Below are positions 1 to 9,012 of a DNA stretch of 64,000 bases, piece by piece. Source of the DNA: Promethearchaeota archaeon (lineage in GTDB: Archaea > Asgardarchaeota > Lokiarchaeia > Sigyniarchaeales > Promethearchaeaceae); NCBI GenBank assembly GCA_016933055.1, contig JAFGBS010000009.1:385590-449589 (forward strand), given 5' to 3'. The translations under genes and the position numbers were made by a program. The notes under the pieces are model-generated. The model was given only the letters and a program-made list of their open reading frames with translations. It was not told where the DNA came from and did not search any database. Position 1 is the stretch's first letter. Every line of letters begins with the position of its first letter.

Positions 1-530
1 ATTTGTGTAATATACCTTTGAACAATTGTTTGTGCGATGGATTGGGTATCCATACCTTCAGGAATGTCAAACCCGACCTTTTTCGCTAACGAAACTAATA
101 CATCATAATGCATAAACGGTAAAAGTGCCAATCCTATGGAACAATTGTTAGATTGAATGATTTTAGAAGCAAATTGCATGTGTACCTCGACATTAGAATA
201 GCTGGAAAGCTCCTCTAAATCTACTCCACGTTGCGGATGACGGGCAGCATCATGATTTCCTCCGATAATAATCACAGGGATCTTCGCTTTATATAAAGGG
301 TCAAAAATACGATTTCTCACAATTTTGCGAATTGTGGGGGAGATTATCTTTCGATCGTATACATCTCCTAGAAAAATGACATAATCTGCGTTATTTTGTA
401 TCGCATCCTTGACAATTATCTCACAATTATCAATTACATCCAGATTTCGTTCCGAGATATTCAATTCGTAATTTGATAAATAGGAATATTTCTTCCCGAA
501 ATGGGTATCTCCTATAAAATATAATTTCAT
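1..530 (-). CDS. mre11: Mre11/SbcD-like DNA repair exonuclease, N-terminal part
   Basis: Partial gene: the ATG is at 530 and the reading frame runs off the window start, leaving about 176 residues. The phosphoesterase motifs appear in order: GDTHFGK at residues 7-13, GDVYD near residue 58 and GGNHD near residue 92. These are the metal-binding motifs of Mre11-type nucleases, which with Rad50 process DNA double-strand ends. It starts 16 nt after the HerA stop codon, in the archaeal NurA-HerA-Mre11 arrangement, so Rad50 probably lies beyond the edge. The family assignment rests on both motifs and context; the C-terminal capping domain cannot be seen. Confidence 0.93.
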   Translation of the reverse strand, partial: MKLYFIGDTHFGKKYSYLSNYELNISERNLDVIDNCEIIVKDAIQNNADYVIFLGDVYDRKIISPTIRKIVRNRIFDPLYKAKIPVIIIGGNHDAARHPQRGVDLEELSSYSNVEVHMQFASKIIQSNNCSIGLALLPFMHYDVLVSLAKKVGFDIPEGMDTQSIAQTIVQRYITQ

Positions 531-545
531 TTTACCTTTCAATCC

Positions 546-2159
546 TTATTTGAATAACGCTTTCGCATCTCCTTTCATAATATCATTTTTTACTTCCGCT
601 TGGGTCTTAATCATCTTAAGTGCTTTCTTAAGATCATCTTCTTTATGATAATCCATTATCCGAATGATAGTAGGAACCGTAATTGCATCTCCATAGATCA
701 AGCATTCTCGTTTCAACAAACCCGAAATGATTTTACGATATTCGGTCGGATTCCGAAGTGTTCCTACGGTTTTATCGATATCTCTACTGTCAATCAAATG
801 CATAATAAATCTCGTGGCAACTTGGGACATTACTTCTTCATCAATTTGAGAAGGACGTTGGTCCACAAAAGCAAGCGTTAATTGGAATTTTCGCATTTCT
901 CTAGCGATTCGGTCAAATATGGTGTATCGGATAACACCGGGATGTAGAAATTTGTGAGCTTCTTCCAATACGACTACTAAAGGAGGAAGATCTTCATTTT
1001 CCTCTCGTAGCGAATACATCTGATATAATCGGCGAGTAATAGCGTTTGCTATGAAATAATAGAGAAATTTATCTACACCGTAAGTACCGAAATCAATGAC
1101 AACGGATTTTCCCTTCTGGATTTGTTCAAACATATTCTGAATGCTATCAGGCGTATTGGGAATTTTTGGAACTAGAAAAGAATATTTATGGAAGCGGCTA
1201 ATGCGATTCCGTAATGCGATTAAAGATGATCGAAATATATTTGGTTCTTCTTCTCCATTGTTGTTGATATAATTCAATAAATCTTGACTTTGTTTTGGAT
1301 CACTTCGCATTTTTGTTTCAAGAATATGAAGTGCGTTGATAGATGGTTCTCCCAAAGTCTGGCTGCTTGCGATAATATCGCCGCTGGTAATATTTTCCCG
1401 ATAAAATTTAAACGGCTCGGCATCATCTATGACTTTTTCTTTCTGATTTACATCACCGAGTCGATATATTTGAATCTCATCGTGGAAGTAATGTTTAAGC
1501 CCTTTAGAACGATCTTCTCCGCGGGATACTAACCCATACTCTCCTTGCATATCAAAAATTAGTAATCTCGATACTTTTTGCTTTAAAATGAACAAACAGA
1601 GCAATTTATTCAGTATTGATTTTCCTATCCCCGTTCTACCGAACACTCCAAATGGTTTTTTCACTAAAGTTCCAAAATCAATCGGAATTTTGTAATTAAA
1701 ACCACGAAGCGTGCCAATAGAATCCGAAGTGGGGGTTTCTCCGAAAATAATTTTAATTTCCTCTTCGGTTATTGATCGACATTTCGCAAATACAGGAGGA
1801 ATAGTATCAAATTCTCGCAATTCTTCATTAGTGGTATCGATGGGAATAATTTTCAAACAGTCTAAGTTGGCAAGACCATAAAATTCTTTCCCACGCACAC
1901 CCTCTACTTGACTCGCTGGAATCAAGTTAGTTAAGGAAGTGTTAGCAAATTTCATAACAACATCATTAGGTGGATAAAATAAACGATTGACCATGCTATA
2001 ATACAAAAACTTGTCTGTATCTACAATTATTGGTTGCCCGAGTTTTAATTCATCTGGTCTTTTTTGGATCTTTAATATTATTCCAGTTTCGGTATCTGCA
2101 AGACAGACTTCTCCTATTTTCTCCTTTTCAATTGGAGTGGGTATTTCTTCAAATTTCAT
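546..2159 (-). CDS. herA: HerA-type DNA helicase/translocase ATPase
   Basis: HerA is a hexameric FtsK/HerA-family ATPase that works with NurA and Mre11-Rad50 in resecting DNA ends. An N-terminal HAS-barrel region (about residues 10-120) is followed by a RecA-like motor. Walker A is GRTGIGKS near residue 175, Walker B is VVVLEEAHKF near residue 395, and a DQRPSQ sensor-like motif follows. The chosen start is the ATG at 2159, preceded by a purine-rich AAGGAAGAAG. An in-frame GTG at 2180, with GAGGG before it, would add 7 residues and is an equal alternative. The gene lies between nurA (27-48 nt upstream depending on the start) and mre11 (16 nt downstream), so an operon is likely. Confidence 0.93.
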   Translation of the reverse strand: MKFEEIPTPIEKEKIGEVCLADTETGIILKIQKRPDELKLGQPIIVDTDKFLYYSMVNRLFYPPNDVVMKFANTSLTNLIPASQVEGVRGKEFYGLANLDCLKIIPIDTTNEELREFDTIPPVFAKCRSITEEEIKIIFGETPTSDSIGTLRGFNYKIPIDFGTLVKKPFGVFGRTGIGKSILNKLLCLFILKQKVSRLLIFDMQGEYGLVSRGEDRSKGLKHYFHDEIQIYRLGDVNQKEKVIDDAEPFKFYRENITSGDIIASSQTLGEPSINALHILETKMRSDPKQSQDLLNYINNNGEEEPNIFRSSLIALRNRISRFHKYSFLVPKIPNTPDSIQNMFEQIQKGKSVVIDFGTYGVDKFLYYFIANAITRRLYQMYSLREENEDLPPLVVVLEEAHKFLHPGVIRYTIFDRIAREMRKFQLTLAFVDQRPSQIDEEVMSQVATRFIMHLIDSRDIDKTVGTLRNPTEYRKIISGLLKRECLIYGDAITVPTIIRIMDYHKEDDLKKALKMIKTQAEVKNDIMKGDAKALFK

Positions 2160-2206
2160 ATCTTCTTCCTTTTTTTTCACTATTTTTCCCTCATTTTCAT
2201 ATTATC

Positions 2207-3283
2207 TTATTTTGATAGTTGATCTAACAAATCATGGAAGGAACCGTATTCCCTTCCTTCAAAATCAACTTCTCCCGTAATAAATTCCTCGGGAGAAATT
2301 CCTATTTGTTTTAAATAATCAATTAATTCTCCTTCATATAATCCCTTCAAATCCCGCACGCTTTTTGCCAGCTTATGCGCCTCTATCAAAGGGATAGGAT
2401 ATCCAGGTAAGAGGTGATACTTAGAATATGCACCTAATGCAGAAAATAGTGCCTGTGTATTTTCTGCATCATACCCAATATCCACACGGAACCATTTGGG
2501 TGCAGCTTCGTGTAATTTTGCCAGATATACTTTTCCCCACACATCGTATCGCGTTTGTGTTTTAAAATAATTTTCGGAGATTGGTATATAGCTTGGTTGT
2601 GGAAATCGCCTATTATAAAAGCGAGTTAAGAAGTAATCATCAGTGAAAATATTTTTAAAAAAGCGCATTTGCGTAGATTTAGAGATACCTCCAAACTGAA
2701 TGGCATTTTCCCTGCAATTTTTTAAAATAGGTTCATACATGGATGTTCTCGGTAGTGCTTTATAGGATAATAATGCACCATCCTTCAGAATAATACAATT
2801 GGAACGTTCCTCGGTAATCTTTTCTAAAGCCCTTTGCTCATAATAGGAAAGTAAACTGCTAGCAAAAAGCGAGGCTTTGCGTTCTTGATATTGTACAGTT
2901 CCACTGGCGATCTCTCTATAAATAGAGAGTTGTTGTTTTAAAATATCAGGATGAAAACTGATTACAGTAAGATGATCAAAATATTTTGGAGGAGAATTCT
3001 GAAGATAATGGATTTTGCTATTTTTTCGGGAAATCTTATACTCCATCAAGGCAATTCGAAAAAGCACAATCCATGTATCTGCTCCCAATAAAGAGAATAA
3101 AAATGTGTATGAGCCATCTACTGCGATACATGGAGGTATATTTTCCACATTTATTGGTATTTCAAACTCAATTGCTTTTAATTCGGGTGGAAAAGGTGTT
3201 GTTTTGTCGGAATCTGTTTTGCTAGCTTCGGTCTTAACAGAATTAATTAACTTAATAACCTCATGGATCTCTTCTTTTCGCAT
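2207..3283 (-). CDS. nurA: NurA 5'-3' nuclease
   Basis: NurA is the nuclease partner of HerA in archaeal double-strand-break resection. The protein has 358 residues, within the family's usual range. The N-terminal AVDGS segment (about residues 53-57) matches the acidic metal-binding DGS motif of NurA, an RNase H-like fold. ILKDGALL (about residue 165) fits a second conserved acidic motif. It is the first gene of a minus-strand unit followed by herA and mre11. The ATG at 3283 has a GAGGGA-like stretch upstream and a TATA-like box at 3331-3340. Sequence conservation in NurA is low, so the call leans partly on the neighbours. Confidence 0.88.
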   Translation of the reverse strand: MRKEEIHEVIKLINSVKTEASKTDSDKTTPFPPELKAIEFEIPINVENIPPCIAVDGSYTFLFSLLGADTWIVLFRIALMEYKISRKNSKIHYLQNSPPKYFDHLTVISFHPDILKQQLSIYREIASGTVQYQERKASLFASSLLSYYEQRALEKITEERSNCIILKDGALLSYKALPRTSMYEPILKNCRENAIQFGGISKSTQMRFFKNIFTDDYFLTRFYNRRFPQPSYIPISENYFKTQTRYDVWGKVYLAKLHEAAPKWFRVDIGYDAENTQALFSALGAYSKYHLLPGYPIPLIEAHKLAKSVRDLKGLYEGELIDYLKQIGISPEEFITGEVDFEGREYGSFHDLLDQLSK

Positions 3284-3330
3284 AGGAGTTCAGTTCCCTC
3301 TTTCTAACAAACATGTACAAAATGAATACT

Positions 3331-3340
3331 CTTTATAAAG
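3331..3340 (-). promoter_or_regulatory. TATA-like box upstream of nurA operon
   Basis: A self-complementary CTTTATAAAG lies about 48 nt upstream of the nurA ATG. An archaeal promoter here would start transcription near 3306, giving a short leader with a GAGGGA-like ribosome site. The position is suggestive only. Confidence 0.35.
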
Positions 3341-3439
3341 TTTGTAAGTGCACGCTATTAATGCACAATTAGATAATATTGAAGTTGGTGAGAGAAACAA
3401 AAATAATGAACTGTATGGAAATTATTGTACATTCACTAC

Positions 3440-4243
3440 TCAAGATTTTTTATACTCAGGATTCTGGTAGGCTGCCAGATCTTTGAACACATTCATAAAT
3501 AAGCATTCCTCTCTGGGCATTAGCATCTCCTCTGTCATTATCTTTCGATCGGTAAATGTAACAGGTGCTCCTCGAATAAGAACAATTGGAACTTGTTCAT
3601 TTGCTTCCCCCATCAACAATTCTGCTGCACTCACTAAATCATCTGCAACGGCACGGGTGGTGATCTCGAGAGGGCGCCCGAACAAATCCTTTTTGCCTCG
3701 ACTATCATCAATTGGTTCCATACCAGCCACTGCAATAGCAACCCCAATAACTCCTCGTTTCATAGGTTGCACTCGGGAATCAGCTATGATCACTCCTAAC
3801 TGATTTATACCCGTCTTCTCTTTGATTTCAGAGTGCAAATTGAATACGGTTTCGTGCAAATTTTCTGGGAATAGTTTTATCTTAGTGAATCCTCCCGAAT
3901 TAGACCTATCCGCACCTGCATTTGCTATTAAGATCCCTTCTTTTTGAGTTAATAGAACGGTCTTTACACCCCCAAGAATTACATCGGCTTCGTCTAAGAC
4001 AATTTGAACTACCCGTGGGTCCATAGTGTATTTCTCCGCTAACTCACTTGCCTTTTCGCTAATCTCTTTTACATCATTAAGGTCTACAATCCGATTTTGA
4101 ACAGTTCCTACTACTGTTTCTGCAAAAACGAGGATGTCTTTTTCTTTTAAAGAAAGATTAGCGTTTATAATTGAATCTAAAGTAATTTTTACTAAGTCAT
4201 TTTTAGGATAAATAATCGGAGTACTAATAGGATGTAATTCCAT
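3440..4243 (-). CDS. cofE: Coenzyme F420-0:L-glutamate ligase
   Basis: CofE adds glutamates to F420-0 with GTP, completing the deazaflavin cofactor F420 in the cytoplasm. Family motifs are visible along the length: DILVFAETVVGTVQ near the N-terminus, ANAGADRSN (about residue 110), the IIADSRVQPMKRG segment (about 155) and GKKDLFGRPL (about 182). ATG 4243 is chosen (267 residues) over an in-frame TTG two codons upstream. With the MtdB-like and Hdr-like genes elsewhere in the window it indicates F420-dependent redox chemistry. No other F420 biosynthesis gene is adjacent. Confidence 0.92.
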   Translation of the reverse strand: MELHPISTPIIYPKNDLVKITLDSIINANLSLKEKDILVFAETVVGTVQNRIVDLNDVKEISEKASELAEKYTMDPRVVQIVLDEADVILGGVKTVLLTQKEGILIANAGADRSNSGGFTKIKLFPENLHETVFNLHSEIKEKTGINQLGVIIADSRVQPMKRGVIGVAIAVAGMEPIDDSRGKKDLFGRPLEITTRAVADDLVSAAELLMGEANEQVPIVLIRGAPVTFTDRKIMTEEMLMPREECLFMNVFKDLAAYQNPEYKKS

Positions 4244-4346
4244 AAACAAGTATCAGAGTGGATGGTATTTTTTCTTCTCTTTTTTATTATCTAGATATTA
4301 GTACAATAATATCTAGGTATATCGGAAGGGGTGTGAAATTATGGTT

Positions 4347-5195
4347 TCACGAATTTGGACGTTTTTTATTTATACTGCGAATAGTAATAGTGACAATAGA
4401 ACTGATTGTGATAACTAGTACCACTCCAATAATCCATACCGGTATCCCAGGTATTTTTCCACTTCTACAATCATTATCATAAATATTATTAGTATTTTCA
4501 GGATCTGTAGGATTGTAAATACAGTCTATTTTATTATACAAAAAGATATTATCAAACACCTCATTATAGTAGGATGATTGTAATAACAATCCATACAAGT
4601 TATTTTCAAGAAAGAGATTGTATTGTATTATATTATAATCTGAGTAGTATAACTCTATACCAGATTCGTTATTACTTAATGTAACTACATCGTAAAAGGT
4701 GTTATTATGAGAATTGAATAATGAAATTCCTGATTTTTTACTTAATATGCTGGCAGTTCGATTTGTATGAGTTTTATTTGTATTTTCAAGAAAAATACCA
4801 TAGGAATTGTTCACAAAATGGCAATCGAGAATTGTGATATGCTCTGCATTCAGCAAATACAATCCTTTACTATTTAAAGCTACTTTAAATTCAGATACAT
4901 TAACGTTTTGTATGTTAAGATATCGACTGGTGTTAATGATCATTATCCCATTTTGTGCACCATCATAAAGAATTTCAAAATTTTCAATAACATGCGGATT
5001 TGTCTCTGTACCATCGGTTTCATTTCCCGCACAAAAGGCATCTAATTCTGCATCCCCGTTAATTATAAAACTACCATGATATTGTGGGAGAATTGCCATA
5101 GATTTGGCAGTAGGCACCCCCAAAAATGAGCTACTAATCCATACCATACTACTAATACACATAAGAATAATGATAAGATGATTTCTTCTTAGCAT
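4347..5195 (-). CDS. Membrane-anchored right-handed beta-helix (NosD-like) surface protein
   Basis: Predicted extracytoplasmic protein of 282 residues. An N-terminal hydrophobic signal segment (residues 5-25) is followed by repeated coils of about 22-24 residues of the type GI.L.NS..N.F.......N..GI.L. (about residues 80-235). These are typical of PbH1/NosD parallel beta-helices. A single hydrophobic C-terminal helix (about 253-274) ends in IRSINKKRP, a positive stop-transfer. Several N-x-S/T sequons suggest glycosylation. Such proteins are common at archaeal surfaces and usually bind carbohydrate or structure the envelope. The specific ligand is unknown, and the neighbours give no functional hint. 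Confidence 0.75.
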   Translation of the reverse strand: MLRRNHLIIILMCISSMVWISSSFLGVPTAKSMAILPQYHGSFIINGDAELDAFCAGNETDGTETNPHVIENFEILYDGAQNGIMIINTSRYLNIQNVNVSEFKVALNSKGLYLLNAEHITILDCHFVNNSYGIFLENTNKTHTNRTASILSKKSGISLFNSHNNTFYDVVTLSNNESGIELYYSDYNIIQYNLFLENNLYGLLLQSSYYNEVFDNIFLYNKIDCIYNPTDPENTNNIYDNDCRSGKIPGIPVWIIGVVLVITISSIVTITIRSINKKRPNS

Positions 5196-5270
5196 TTCAA
5201 ACTATAATCATGGTGAGCACTAAAAAAATATTTGGTTACCTAATGAAAGATTTCGTGATAGTAGATTCCG

Positions 5271-6551
5271 TTACGGATTGATTGTATGAAGCGACTTAAC
5301 CTCACGGCTTTTCATCAACACGTCAGAAATCAAAGTGGCGATCTTATCTAACTCCAATTGTTGTCCTTTTAATTTATTTACTAATAACTGGAGCTGTTTT
5401 TCAGTACCAATGAGAATAACCTTCTGATTTTTTTCATATTTTTGATTTTCAGTCGTTACTACATTTTTATGAATTGCAACGTCTCCACCACGCGCCAAGA
5501 GCTCCTGCTTTAAAACTAAAGCTTGAGGGGCGGTGATATTTTCTAGTAGGATTAATTTCGTGATCATTTTGGTATCCATGATACGAGCGCCAGCGGGGGT
5601 GACCCCCATTCTTCGTAAATAATACCGAGCTTCAATCGGTTCGCGAATGCATGATATAAATTCTGCCGTAATTCCATCTAATTCAGAAACGAGCGGATTT
5701 TTCCTAATAGCATATGCCATTGTAACCATCTCTTGTAATTCATCCGTAACGTCATGGGTGCGAATAATATGTGCCCCATTATAGACTGCAATCGTTGTCG
5801 CAGCTAGCGTTCCAATCAACCGATCTTCCGGATCTTTTTTATCCAATACCGAGCCTATAAAGGACTTTCTAGAAATTCCAACTAAAATGGGCTGGAGGAA
5901 TACCCGAAATCGTTCTAGATCATCAATAATCGACAAATCATACTCGAAGGTTTTTTCAGGTACCCATTTGCCAATTCCAGGATCGATAATTAATTTATTC
6001 ATATCATAATTTTTCTGTTCTAAAGTCTGTATACTCTCGAACAAGGATTCGAGAATCGAATCTACGGATAATAAATCTCCTGGTCTTTTATGTGACGCCA
6101 TTAAAATTAAAGGGATATCATGGTCAATAATGGTGTCAATCATATGTGGATCAATCTTCAATCCAGAGACATCGTTAATGATAACTCTCAAATTTTCTTG
6201 TTGCAGTTGAGTTATGCAATATTTTGCTATATCAGAATATTGGGTATCAACTGAAATAATGATATCTTTTGGTAAAGACTCACATAATGTAGAGATATAA
6301 GGTTTCAATCGTTCTAATTCTTCCTCTCGAGTAATAGATATCACGCCAGGTGCTGTAGATCGGGATCCGACATCTAATATCTTCACACCCTTTTTCAAAA
6401 AGTCTTTAACAACACCATTAAAAATATCTGGTTGGATAACACTTCCCTTGTAAAAACTTTCTGGAGACAGATTAAGAATACCTTGAAATAATGGGGGTGT
6501 TTGATCACCGATGAAGAAATCGGGGAAAATATCTCGATGAATTATAACCAT
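5271..6551 (-). CDS. Dihydropteroate synthase-like protein with C-terminal extension
   Basis: The first 275 or so residues form a DHPS TIM barrel. Visible motifs are GILNLSPESF, ILDVGSRSTAPG, IISVDTQ, INDVSG, LIIDPGIG and LVGISRKSFIG. DHPS joins a pterin pyrophosphate to an aminobenzoate. In archaea with methanopterin the substrate may be a ribofuranosyl-aminobenzene instead. About 140 extra residues follow. They resemble a domain attached to some bacterial DHPS proteins (MGV.P.G..IM..K segment, then LKQE.LARGGDVAIH). The gene is divergent from gyrB across 268 bp. The exact pterin substrate cannot be decided from sequence. Confidence 0.82.
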   Translation of the reverse strand: MVIIHRDIFPDFFIGDQTPPLFQGILNLSPESFYKGSVIQPDIFNGVVKDFLKKGVKILDVGSRSTAPGVISITREEELERLKPYISTLCESLPKDIIISVDTQYSDIAKYCITQLQQENLRVIINDVSGLKIDPHMIDTIIDHDIPLILMASHKRPGDLLSVDSILESLFESIQTLEQKNYDMNKLIIDPGIGKWVPEKTFEYDLSIIDDLERFRVFLQPILVGISRKSFIGSVLDKKDPEDRLIGTLAATTIAVYNGAHIIRTHDVTDELQEMVTMAYAIRKNPLVSELDGITAEFISCIREPIEARYYLRRMGVTPAGARIMDTKMITKLILLENITAPQALVLKQELLARGGDVAIHKNVVTTENQKYEKNQKVILIGTEKQLQLLVNKLKGQQLELDKIATLISDVLMKSREVKSLHTINP

Positions 6552-6767
6552 ACACTCAAATTGGTTTACTTAAGTTAAAGAGTTTTTCAAGGGATAAAAA
6601 GCATCGAAATCCAATGACAAATCTTAATCCAGAAAGCGTTTTTACCGACAAAATGGGGATTTTCCTTGCTAATATCAGCCAAAATCCTAACAGTTTTAAG
6701 GTTATCTATTTAAGTCTTAGTTCATTGTAATTATATGTATATTCGAATAAAATCCACTTTAATTTAC

Positions 6768-6775
6768 TTTTAAAA
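6768..6775 (+). promoter_or_regulatory. TATA-like box upstream of gyrB
   Basis: TTTTAAAA lies 45 nt before the gyrB ATG in an otherwise unassigned 268-bp divergent intergenic region shared with the DHPS-like gene. It would give a leader of roughly 20 nt. Weak, position-based call. Confidence 0.3.
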
Positions 6776-6819
6776 TAGAAAATTCTCAGCGTTAGACGAT
6801 TTAATCTTAAAAATTCTGG

Positions 6820-8994
6820 ATGAATACCATGGAAAACTCGAAGGAAACTCCACAATACAAAACCGTTCCAATAAAAAGAAGTTATGATGCATCTGATATT
6901 ATTATCCTCAAGGGATTGGAAGGAATTCGGAAGCGTCCAGCCATGTACATCGGTAGTACTGGGAAGGATGGATGGCATCACTTGCTCTGGGAAGTTGTTG
7001 ACAATTCAATCGATGAGATCATGGCAGGAGGTTGTAATTCTATCAATGTCTCTTTAAATAAGGAAGGTAGTATCACAATTGAGGATAACGGTCGTGGGAT
7101 TCCTATCGAAATACATAAAGAATACAACCGCCCCACATTAGAAGTTATCGTAACAAATCTACATGCGGGAGGAAAATTTAAAAAAGATAGTTACAAAATC
7201 TCGGGAGGTCTTCATGGAGTTGGGCTTTCCGTGGTTGCTGCGTTATCTGAATGGATGTACGTAGAGGTATTTCGTGATGGAAAATACAGTGTACAAAAAT
7301 TTGGAAAAGGAAATACCTTATCCAATTTATTAACTCGTCCTGTCGAGGAATACCAAGAAACTTCTGCTTTTAGGCGTGCTGAGAGACTTAATCTCACAAA
7401 ACGGAATTTTGGAATGGGATCCCAACATAAGAAAAATGGAGAAGGAAAAGTACACAAAAACGGTGACGGTAACGGAAATGGAGAAGAAGAAGACATTAAT
7501 TTTCAGTTTGAACTTGGAATAGAAAATAATTACCATGGAACGAGAATCACTTTTATTCCGGACATTACTATTTTTCCCTCAATGATTGAGGAAGAACAGG
7601 TATTCGATTTTGATTTGATAAACACCAGATTGAGAGAATTAGCTTACCTTAATCCTGATGTTGAAATCCAAATTTATGATGAAATAACTAAAAAATATAA
7701 TGATCACCATTATGAAGGTGGAACAAGCGAGTTTGTATCTTACCTTAATAGCGGGAATAAAGTGTTGTTTGATGAACCTATCTCTATTCACAAGACTGAA
7801 GATGAAGTAGACGTAGAGATTGCAATACAATATAATTACACATATTTAGAGCATATCATCTCTTTTGTAAATAATGTGAGTACACCTGAAGGAGGAACTC
7901 ACGTAACTGGATTTAAATCTTCATTAACTCGAACCATAAATCAGTATTTAACAAAATACCCCAGTAAAAAACTCAAAGACCATAATTTTTCGGGAACGGA
8001 CGTGAGGGAAGGATTGACTGCAATCATTAACGTAAAAGTCCCAGAACCGCAATTTGAAGGTCAAACTAAATCAAAACTAGGCAATATGGAAGTTCAAGGA
8101 ATTGTTAGTAGTGTAGTTACAGAAATGTTGGGGAAATTCCTCGAAGAAAATCCTGGTACGTCGAAATTAATTCTTGATAAATGCTTATTAGCTCAAAAAG
8201 CACGCATTGCATCGAAAAATGCACGTGATCTCACACGAAGAAAATCTGCATTGGACTCTGGTCGTCTTCCGGGAAAATTGGCGGATTGCTCCTCTAAAAA
8301 TGCCGAAGATTCTGAACTATTTATTGTTGAGGGTCCAAGTGCCGGGGGATCCGCTAAACAAGGCAGAAACAGGGAAATACAAGCAGTATTACCCTTACGA
8401 GGAAAAATTCTAAACGTCGAAAAAGCACGACCATTAAAAATCACCGAAAACGCTGAAATTCGTTCATTAATTTTAGCAATCGGAACTGGAATTTATACCA
8501 GTGAGGATTCTGGATTTGACATTGATAATCTACGATATCATAAGATCATCATTATGTGTGATGCTGACATCGATGGGGCTCATATCAAAACTCTACTTTT
8601 GACTTTTTTCTTCCGCTATATGCGACCTCTTATTGAAAATGATAACCTCTATGTCGCGGTACCACCTCTTTATCTCGTTTCGTATAAAAAAACAAAGAAA
8701 TATATTTATGATGATAAAGGGCTCAGTCCGTATTTAGATGAACTAAGAGAGCAATACAATTTAGAAGATAACGAGAGTATTAAGATTCAAAGGTTCAAAG
8801 GTTTAGGAGAGATGAATCCTGAAGAACTATGGGAAACTACTATGGATCCTGAGAACCGTACACTCATCAAGATAGGATTTAATGATTTCACTGAAACCCA
8901 TCAATTATTTAATACCCTAATGGGGGAGGAAGTTTTTCCACGGAAAAAATTCATCATGGACCATTACAAAAATGTTCAAAATCTGGACATATAA
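6820..8994 (+). CDS. gyrB: DNA gyrase subunit B
   Basis: GyrB is the ATPase subunit of the A2B2 gyrase that introduces negative supercoils. GHKL ATPase motifs are present: DNSIDE (residue 61), DNGRGIPI (about 92) and GGLHGVGLS (about 129). The TOPRIM part has EGPSAGGSA, PLRGKILNVEKA and the DADIDGAHI metal-binding motif, and RFKGLGEMN ends the core. A low-complexity Lys/Asn/Gly/Glu insertion at about residues 201-225 sits between the ATPase and transducer parts and is not typical of the family. The ATG at 6820 is kept; a second in-frame Met lies 3 codons later. gyrA follows after 18 nt, so the two are cotranscribed. Confidence 0.97.
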   Translation: MNTMENSKETPQYKTVPIKRSYDASDIIILKGLEGIRKRPAMYIGSTGKDGWHHLLWEVVDNSIDEIMAGGCNSINVSLNKEGSITIEDNGRGIPIEIHKEYNRPTLEVIVTNLHAGGKFKKDSYKISGGLHGVGLSVVAALSEWMYVEVFRDGKYSVQKFGKGNTLSNLLTRPVEEYQETSAFRRAERLNLTKRNFGMGSQHKKNGEGKVHKNGDGNGNGEEEDINFQFELGIENNYHGTRITFIPDITIFPSMIEEEQVFDFDLINTRLRELAYLNPDVEIQIYDEITKKYNDHHYEGGTSEFVSYLNSGNKVLFDEPISIHKTEDEVDVEIAIQYNYTYLEHIISFVNNVSTPEGGTHVTGFKSSLTRTINQYLTKYPSKKLKDHNFSGTDVREGLTAIINVKVPEPQFEGQTKSKLGNMEVQGIVSSVVTEMLGKFLEENPGTSKLILDKCLLAQKARIASKNARDLTRRKSALDSGRLPGKLADCSSKNAEDSELFIVEGPSAGGSAKQGRNREIQAVLPLRGKILNVEKARPLKITENAEIRSLILAIGTGIYTSEDSGFDIDNLRYHKIIIMCDADIDGAHIKTLLLTFFFRYMRPLIENDNLYVAVPPLYLVSYKKTKKYIYDDKGLSPYLDELREQYNLEDNESIKIQRFKGLGEMNPEELWETTMDPENRTLIKIGFNDFTETHQLFNTLMGEEVFPRKKFIMDHYKNVQNLDI

Positions 8995-8995
8995 T

Positions 8996-9000
8996 GAGGT
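8996..9000 (+). promoter_or_regulatory. Ribosome binding site of gyrA
   Basis: GAGGT lies just after the gyrB stop codon and 12 nt before the gyrA ATG. It supports translation of gyrA from 9013 on a shared message. Confidence 0.45.
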
Positions 9001-9012
9001 TAGGTTGATAAT

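Noticed and set aside
6706-6981. Minus-strand open frame overlapping the start of gyrB
   Set aside because: It is antisense to conserved GyrB sequence and has no recognisable motif; the real signal is gyrB.
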